A program made the translations under genes and the position numbers. This document shows, one piece after another, positions 24,420 through 29,604 of a stretch of DNA of 29,604 nucleotides. The stretch covers positions 1-29,604 of the forward strand of contig LSSL01000328.1 in assembly GCA_001953115.1 (NCBI GenBank), given 5' to 3'. Source of the DNA: Smittium mucronatum. Lineage: Eukaryota; Kickxellomycota; Harpellomycetes; Harpellales; Legeriomycetaceae. The notes under the pieces are model-generated. The model saw only the letters and a program-made list of their open reading frames with translations, was not told the DNA's origin and made no database searches. Within the stretch, counting starts at the first letter, position 1; every line of letters begins with the position of its first letter.

Positions 24420-25213
24420 ACGTCTGAAAAGACCGATGCCGGAATTCAGGAGGTTACAGCTTTGGTGCAACAGTTTCTACATGCAAGAGCAGTTCTAACC
24501 AAAGAAGAGGATCCGCATATCACCACACATATCCCTGTCACCAGCTTTATTCTTATCCTAAACTCACAGAAAAACTCCCTTCAATAGGTGAGGACTTCTA
24601 AAGGCTATCCATGTCAGAAGAGGACCGCAAGACAGCTATTTTCACGTGTCCAAGAAAAATTTCTATTAATCACACCCCTCCTCCATTGAAAAACTCAGCT
24701 TCAACTGCAGTAAGGAAAGTTGATGCAGTTCTACACACAATACAGACTGCTCTTACCCAGGCAACTAGAACTATATATTTCTATGTCCACAGGAGGCTCC
24801 AGAAACGCCCAGTGGTTATGATCTCTAACAACCCAATCGTCATATTTGCAAACAAAATGCGGGTTCTGCTATCTGATATTGCAACACAGATCACCCAAAA
24901 TAGAATATAAAATACACATAAGGGAATGTAACTCTCTGGAAAAGTTCAGCAGATAGTGGAAATTGATACCAAGCCGCTGATTGGCCAGGAAACTTTTGAT
25001 GCACTCCTGACTAGTAGGAAAACTGATATCAGAAAGAGAAGAGTTCAGACCTTTTTTAAGTACCAGAAAGCCGCGGTCACACTGGAAACCGCAAGCAGCA
25101 ATTCTGTTACGTTTCAAAACTCTTCAGCTGCATCCGCCTCGATCCTCAACAATCTTCCCCAAAGAAACCAGCAGAGTTTTAGGTGGAGAGGAAGCGAAAG
25201 GGGAACCCAATAG
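24420..25213 (+). pseudogene. DIRS ORF1 (Gag-like) remnant
   Basis: This is the first coding unit of the element, presumed to make the nucleic-acid-binding structural protein; the DIRS literature calls it ORF1 or Gag-like. A first block (24420-24548) reads VTALVQQFLHARAVLTKEED. After a frameshift the remainder is in one frame: YSYPKLTEKLPSIGEDF, a stop, SEEDRKTAIFTCPRKIS, a proline-rich HTPPPLKNSAS stretch and VDAVLHTIQTALTQATR (24611-24910). The TPPPL block and the helix after it recur in ORF1 of DIRS families. Two more stops (24908-24910 and 24929-24931) precede a basic C-terminal part that ends at 25213 (QSFRWRGSERGTQ). No zinc knuckle is visible. RT-side coding starts in another frame overlapping this end. 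Confidence 0.7.
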
Positions 25214-25221
25214 GGACTCCA

Positions 25222-26210
25222 ATGAGCCCTCAAGTAGGTGGGCGTCTACCTATGTTCGTAACGGCATGGACCAGATTAATGGACAGCCGCTGGATCCGGG
25301 TAATGGTGAAAAAATAATTCATAATCCCATTTAAAGATCTAGTATCTCTCAAGTCGAACCCGTCTTAGGTGAAAGCAGAAGCTGACACCGGAAGAAAACA
25401 AGGTTATCACGGAGAAAGTATCATCACTTCTCACAAAGAGGGCAATCGGGGAGGCTCGATCGAGTTACCTAAGTTTTTACAGTAATCTCTTCGTGATACC
25501 CAAGAAGACAGGAGGACTCAGACCAGTTCTAGATCTGAAGAGGCTAAATGTTCATTTTCAAGAAAGAAACTTTAAAATGGAGACCCTAGAAACGATATGA
25601 AGAATGATACGCGGGAAGGATTACATGACTTCTCTGGATTTGGAAGATGCTTTCATGCACGTTCTTATCCACAAGTCATGCAAAAAATACCTCAGATTCT
25701 GTTGGAATAGGAAGTCATACCAGTTCCGGGTCCTTCCTTTTGGAATATCGCTCAGTCCTCATACATTTAACAAGGTGCTAAGACCAATACTGAAATGGGC
25801 TCGATGCCAGGGAATCAGGATCTCTACATACCTTGACGACCTCCTTATTCTAGAAGATTCAAAGGAGGTATGATCATCTAATACGGACAAGATTTACTAC
25901 AAGCTAGAAAAATTGGGGTACAAGATCAACCCAACTTAAGGAAATCGACAATTTCTCTTTTTCAAACGATTTTTCATCTAGAGATGCGTATAAGCTCAAG
26001 GGATATGATGCTATTAGTACCACCATCAAAGGTCAGAGATATACGCAGGGAAGCCAGCAAGCTTCTGAAAACTGGAAGGTAGCTCTGAAGAGCCTGGTGA
26101 GCTTCATAGGGAAGGCACAAGCAATGTCAGTTGCACTGTTACCCGGTCACCTAACGTTGAGGAGGCCCCTAGAACTGAAGAACAGCTGTCTGTCAAGGTC
26201 GAGATGTTGA
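25222..26210 (+). pseudogene. DIRS reverse transcriptase remnant
   Basis: An N-terminal block in frame 1 (GGRLPMFVTAWTRLM, then a stop at 25315) leads, after a frameshift near 25370, into a long frame-2 stretch from 25379 to 25873 with a single internal stop (TGA 25598-25600). It contains FVIPKKTGGLRPVLDLKRLN, MTSLDLEDAFMHV (catalytic Asp), LPFGISLSPHTFNKVLRP and YLDDLLI (the YxDD active site, intact). All catalytic aspartates are kept. Beyond 25873 frames shift: VRDIRREASKLL (about 26032-26067) and SLVSFIGKAQAMSVALLPGH (about 26090-26155) are the connection region typical of DIRS polymerases. It is recognisably functional in ancestry but broken now. Confidence 0.93.
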
Positions 26211-26284
26211 AAAAAAACTGCAATATTAACGGGTCCAGCAATAAAGAATTTAGAATTCGGGAGAGAACAACTAAAAATATGTAA

Positions 26285-26660
26285 TGGGACTTCGTTCCTT
26301 CCGGAGTAGCTGTAATCAGAGATATTCACGGAATCCAGCGACAAGGCATGAAGGTGGTTATTATAACAAAATTATACTCTGGAATATGGATTCCCTCAGA
26401 AGCATTGATGCATATCAATGCCAAGGAGATATTAACAATATTATATTCCTTGCAACTACTGAAAGTTTTAGGGAAATCAGTACTGATTTACTCCGACAAC
26501 TCAACCTCTCTGGCCCACTCCAGGAAATTTGGAGGCATTCATCGGCCAAATTGCTAGAAATATTGGAAATAATTTGATCACATTGTCTAGACACAAACAC
26601 TTGACCTCAAGTTACATACGTACCGTCTATACTGAACCCAGCGGACGCACTGAACAGACT
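26285..26660 (+). pseudogene. DIRS RNase H remnant
   Basis: Follows the RT in the same polyprotein. Frame 2 (26285-26557) gives SGIWIPSEALMHINAKEIL, in which the Glu of NAKE is the family's second catalytic position, and then VLIYSDNSTSLAHSRKFGG, in which SDN holds the third (Asp). The first catalytic Asp is not clear; a WDFVPSGVAVIRD stretch stands where it should be. A frameshift follows, and the end of the domain reads PSILNPADALNRL in frame 1, matching the IPG--N--AD-LSR block. Confidence 0.8.
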
Positions 26661-26871
26661 TACTGCCCAAAACGAATGGTCGATATCCAAAGAAACTGTA
26701 TGGATTCTGAATTCCCTATTTGGAACCCACAATGTGGATCTGTTTGCCTCGCGGCGAAACAAGAAGGCGGAGGCATACTAAAGCTGGTTCCCAGACAAAA
26801 ATGCCCAGGGAGTGAATTATATAGTCTTCAGTTGGTCCGAATGGCGTAATCCTTACGCCTTCCCGACTTGA
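26629..26871 (+). pseudogene. DIRS block with DLFAS motif after RNase H (methyltransferase-like region)
   Basis: Frame 1 gives VWILNSLFGTHNVDLFASRR, a stop at 26779-26781, then SWFPDKNAQGVNYIVFSWSE and YAFPT before a stop at 26869-26871. The DLFASR-N followed by SW-PD and a W----YAFPP stretch is conserved between RNase H and the recombinase in DIRS-group elements, where a DNA methyltransferase-like domain is reported. I infer the assignment from position and this motif; catalytic residues were not identified. A further block, VVRKFRRDRLTLTFISPLWK (from 26887), continues the family pattern to a stop near 26947. Confidence 0.6.
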
Positions 26872-27212
26872 AGCCTTATATCCCAGGTAGTCCGGAAGTT
26901 CAGGAGAGATAGGTTAACTCTTACTTTCATATCACCACTTTGGAAGTAAGGCTATTTGTTTTCCAGATATCAAAGAGCTTTCAGTGAGCCAACTACTGCT
27001 TTACAGACAACGAAGATGGTACTAGACCCAAAAAGCGTAAAATCGTCGTTCACAGAGAATAAGAGTTGGAGTCTAATGCCATGGAGGATCGGCGGCGCGC
27101 CCATCAAACGCAAGGTCTCTCTGATCTTTCCATTAAAATTGTCTTTTCTAACGAGCGATGTATCGAACATTGATCCCGATACTATCATGTGCAACAGCGG
27201 TTTTTAGACTGA

Positions 27213-28073
27213 AGAACCTGCAAGAATATAACATCTGCCATATCCCCACCTCAGATAGTAAACTGTCTCGCAGAAGTTTACAAGGATATGAAACTAAAGG
27301 TCGGCACAGTTCGTGCATACAAGTCCGCAATATTGATGCTCGTGGAAAATCCAGAATAATTGAAGAATGTTAAAATATTTAAGGGGTTCTTTGGCGCTCT
27401 GAAATATGCTTCATTAACTTCGTTCGTTAGGCCTTCAATCGACATCACTCCAGTAATAACCCAAATCAGAGACTGGGTGACTATAGAAAAACTGAATGAA
27501 AAAGACCTCACATCAAAACTCAGTTGATTAATAGCTGTAACCGGATTCCTTCGAGCATCGGACAGTCATCGGATAAACGATATAAGGACAGTTTTTGATC
27601 TTGGTACGCTAAAGTTTGTAATAGTGGCACCCAAAGAAAAGCGCAATAGACGCCCAATTATTAGCCTGTGTCAGATATCCAGACATCCTGATCCTATTAT
27701 GTGCCCAGTTTCCACATATGAGGTTTACAAACTCAGAATCGCTCAAAATCCGTGTCCAATCCCTCACAACTATAACAGCTCTCTTGCAGTCAACCGACTG
27801 CTGAGGTATCTAAAGGATCACTCTAAGCCTCTAACGTTGGATAGTATCACACGATACATACACACATCATCAGGTCTTATAGGACGCCCACCGAACACCC
27901 TAATACCGAAAGCACGTGCGATTGGAGCTACTCTTGATTCCTCTGCTGGGGTATCGGCTGAAGACATAGTTACACACGCTTTTTGGTTAAACTAATCTAT
28001 GCTTGAATCGTATTATAGACTCTCAAGAAGCTCCACAGGAAACTTGACAAAATCTATTTTACCTTTGGAGTAA
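27213..28073 (+). pseudogene. DIRS tyrosine recombinase, one frame with three stops
   Basis: This enzyme integrates the circular DIRS DNA. A single frame runs 287 codons, broken only by stops at 27357, 27525 and 27993, with no frameshift. The N-terminal core-binding part contains VGTVRAYKSAILMLVENP and LTSFVRPSIDITPVI. The catalytic part has GFLRASDSHRI (first Arg), VIVAPKEKRN (conserved Lys strand), CPVSTYEVYKLR, then LIPKARAIGATLDSSAGVSA (second Arg, in R--G), EDIVTHAFW (His-Trp position) and, after the last stop, MLESYYRLSR carrying the nucleophile Tyr. All catalytic-type residues are present. The reading ends with TAA at 28071-28073, which overlaps the first bases of the internal complementary region. 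No start codon can be chosen with confidence. Confidence 0.9.
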
Positions 28074-28162
28074 ATTAATATGTATCCACTCCGAAGTATA
28101 ATGTTAGAATTGATCAAGCTCTAAGAGCGAAGATTAATTCAAATTATATGAGGAGGGGAGAT
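28071..28162 (+). repeat. DIRS internal complementary region
   Basis: 28071-28102 is complementary to the left terminus (24190-24219) and 28101-28162 to the right terminus (28339-28400). The two halves meet at the AT shared by both element ends. In DIRS-1 this region is thought to template completion of the termini and the formation of the circle. It begins at the recombinase stop codon. Confidence 0.9.
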
Positions 28163-28206
28163 ATACCAAGTCCCACCCACCCGTTCCCATTTACCTTTGC
28201 TGAAAG

Positions 28207-28400
28207 ATGATAAGGATATCACATATACGTACTTTACACTATATTCATTAAAAAAATTTTAGTGCATTTTATTTACTAGATTTTATTGGCTTATAATTTT
28301 CGTTTAGTATTATCCAATAAGATGGTAAAACTTAATGTGTCTCCCCTCCTCATATAATCTGAATTAATCTTCGCTCTTAGAGCTCGATCAATTCTAACAT
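28207..28400 (-). repeat. DIRS right inverted terminal repeat with extension
   Basis: 28207-28352 mirrors the left repeat. 28353-28400 is a right-end extension absent from the left repeat but present, inverted, in the internal complementary region (gcgaagattaattc and gttagaattgatc blocks). A right-end extension of this kind is a known DIRS feature. Confidence 0.9.
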
Positions 28401-28404
28401 AATT

Positions 28405-28650
28405 TTATAAAGCGAAAATTTTCACATCCACAGGCGTGGATTTTGGGAAATCTTCACATATTTTTTTAGCTATTTTTTTGAATTTTTTTGCTTTTAATCT
28501 TGATCCAACTCGACAGCAGGTATGATTTTGGTTAATATAAACATGAAATAAACTATCAGCATTTAAATAACAATAGAAAGAATAATCGCAATTCGAAAAT
28601 CTGTACTTTTCAGAAAGAAGTTTTTTAGAACCGTAAATTATTTATATTTA
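28405..28650 (-). pseudogene. MULE transposase, lineage 2: N-terminal zinc-binding part
   Basis: A minus-strand frame of about 80 codons, stopping at 28405-28407, reads SEKYRFSNCDYSFYCYL, then HVYINQNHTCC and KFKKIAKKICEDFPKSTPVD. A Cys-rich start, an H-T-C motif preceded by a beta strand, and a helix followed by P---V match the N-terminal DNA-binding domain of MULE (MuDR-type) transposases. It lies immediately outside the right end of the DIRS element, on the same strand as the MULE core that begins immediately outside its left end, so both are halves of one gene. The start codon was not identified; 28785 onward is the long inverted repeat, leaving about 135 bp as a leader. Confidence 0.7.
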
Positions 28651-28784
28651 CTATGCATTTCAATAGTTTTTTAATACACTATCTTCAGCTTCAGTTTTAT
28701 TTTTTAAAAAAAACTCGCCAAATTTTTTTGATAAAAAGCTTATTAGGTCTAAAAAATTTGCACCTTAAGTTTCAAAACTTCCAT

Positions 28785-29390
28785 CCATCTCATACACGTA
28801 TTTTCTAAATTCCTGTTATTGGTATTATAAAAAAATTCGCTATTGGCTTATTTAAAGTTTAACGCTGTTATGATTTAAAGCTTTTAAAAATAAGTTAAGG
28901 CAAAATATTTCGTTCTTACCAGATCCAAATATATATATACCCTGCGTTTGAATATACTTAAATCCTGGTAAAGATTTCAAAACTCTGATCCGAAATGCAA
29001 TCTCCTTATTATTTTTGTGTTTTTTAAAACCGAATCTCTATACCCGAAAAAATTGAAATGTCTAGCTTCTTTACTTTGAATTATTAGTCAATATTCAATA
29101 AAAAAATTTAGATACTAAAAAATCCCAATTAAAAAAAGAAAAAGAAAAACAATCTCTCATCGTTTCCATGAGCTTCGAAAAAAAATTTAACTATATGGCA
29201 CCTTTGTATCATTTCGAAAATTGCTTGCCGTTGATTAAGATTTATTGCTGAACGGTATATTTTTCGCGGACCCAGTTTTGTTTCTGGATTTGAAAGATTC
29301 TGGTTAATATAACACCTCCAATTTTTGATTTTAATAGGAATTAAAATACAAGCCCCTTTTTTTGAGCTTTTTTCATTTTGAAGGGAAAAC
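28785..29390 (-). repeat. Long inverted repeat, right copy (candidate MULE TIR), ended by a retroposon
   Basis: Inverted partner of 17583-18200. Its outer end, gaagggaaaac, is directly followed by the T-run of a family R copy, so the repeat's natural end cannot be seen here; the last shared bases coincide with the insertion point. It lies just upstream of the MULE N-terminal coding piece, where a MULE TIR and promoter would be. Confidence 0.8.
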
Positions 29391-29604
29391 TTTTTTTTTG
29401 TATCACGGAATTTTATTCCAAGATAACGTCATTAAAAACTATACTAAAAAAAATATGAAAAAAAGAAAAAGTCATAGAAAAGACTATTACCCTAACTATA
29501 ATAAGCTCCTCTGCCGGACTACCGGCCGCGTAACTACGGGAAAAGGGTTCAATCTACCAACCGAAAGACCCCATTCCCTGGCATTGCTTCAAGTAGGCTG
29601 GATG
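29391..29604 (-). mobile_element. Family R retroposon, 3' portion (copy D), cut by the window end
   Basis: Starts with the T-run and the family's tail complement (gtatcacggaattttatt), then matches 18641-18850 closely, with the ccaaccgaaagacc variant also seen in copy A. It is inserted at the outer end of the long inverted repeat. The 5' part and any ribozyme lie beyond the window. Confidence 0.88.

Larger units (their letters stand above)
24190..28400 (+). mobile_element. DIRS-type tyrosine-recombinase retrotransposon, structurally complete, coding decayed
   Basis: DIRS elements replicate through RNA but integrate as circles with a tyrosine recombinase, leaving no target duplication. The hallmarks are all here: inverted terminal repeats (24190-24342 and 28207-28352), a right-end extension to 28400, and an internal complementary region (28071-28162) whose left half matches the left terminus and whose right half matches the right terminus. 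Both ends share the dinucleotide AT, which occurs once at the centre of the internal region. Coding order is Gag-like, RT, RNase H, DLFAS block, tyrosine recombinase. The 4.2-kb length is near that of DIRS-1 (about 4.8 kb). It is GC-richer than its surroundings. Frameshifts and stops make it inactive. Confidence 0.93.

Noticed and set aside
27040..27120. Basic cluster PIKRKV resembling a nuclear localisation signal near the DIRS recombinase
   Set aside because: Short, in a broken frame, and not demonstrably part of the recombinase.
26147..27511. Several minus-strand open frames of 60-77 codons within the DIRS element
   Set aside because: Shadows of the plus-strand DIRS coding sequence, which carries clear motifs.

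Overview
The window is a very AT-rich, gene-poor stretch of a eukaryotic nuclear genome, a graveyard of nested transposable elements. I see no intact host gene, no tRNA or rRNA gene and no CRISPR array. The evidence for a eukaryote is Ty3/gypsy, DIRS and Mutator-like (MULE) elements, a poly(A)-tailed retroposon with target-site duplications, a long (TAA)n microsatellite, and decayed coding with no bacterial gene organisation. The species cannot be fixed from sequence; an AT-rich invertebrate or early-diverging fungus would fit, but that is a guess.

Layout. 1-311: 3' part of a retroposon (here 'family R') cut by the window edge. 389-1935: a 1.5-kb element with ~190-bp terminal inverted repeats (TIRs). 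1936-14183: AT-rich DNA with relics: a tail-only R fragment (2586-2630), a (TAA)n tract (3471-3594), an old full-length R copy (5347-5945) between short inverted repeats, and an R fragment (10861-11010). 14184-17175, minus strand: a dead Ty3/gypsy pol with protease, reverse transcriptase, RNase H and integrase blocks in canonical order. 17583-29390: a nested complex. Its outer edges are a ~610-bp inverted repeat (17583-18200 and 28785-29390). Inside are a young R copy with a 15-bp target-site duplication (18628-19827), a decayed MULE transposase (21056-22230, minus), and a second MULE transposase on the minus strand (23270-24189 plus 28405-28650), split by a 4.2-kb DIRS retrotransposon (24190-28400). 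29391-29604: another R copy, cut by the window end.

Two results stand out. First, the 5' end of the young R copy (minus strand from 19827) folds by eye into the nested double pseudoknot of an HDV-like self-cleaving ribozyme: P1, P2, P3 and P4 in the right order and lengths, with a catalytic-type C followed by UAA in J4/2. Second, the DIRS element is structurally complete: inverted terminal repeats, a right-end extension, an internal complementary region matching both termini, and Gag-like, RT, RNase H, DLFAS-block and tyrosine-recombinase remnants. It therefore gives exact insertion boundaries inside the MULE gene.

Relative order: the gypsy, MULEs and old R relics are heavily decayed. The DIRS element and the R copies at 18.6 kb and 29.4 kb are younger and visibly more GC-rich than the surrounding DNA. 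A 107-N gap at 19130-19236 is flanked by two apparently identical 416-bp blocks, almost certainly a scaffolding artefact. All alignments were made by eye; no percentages were computed.
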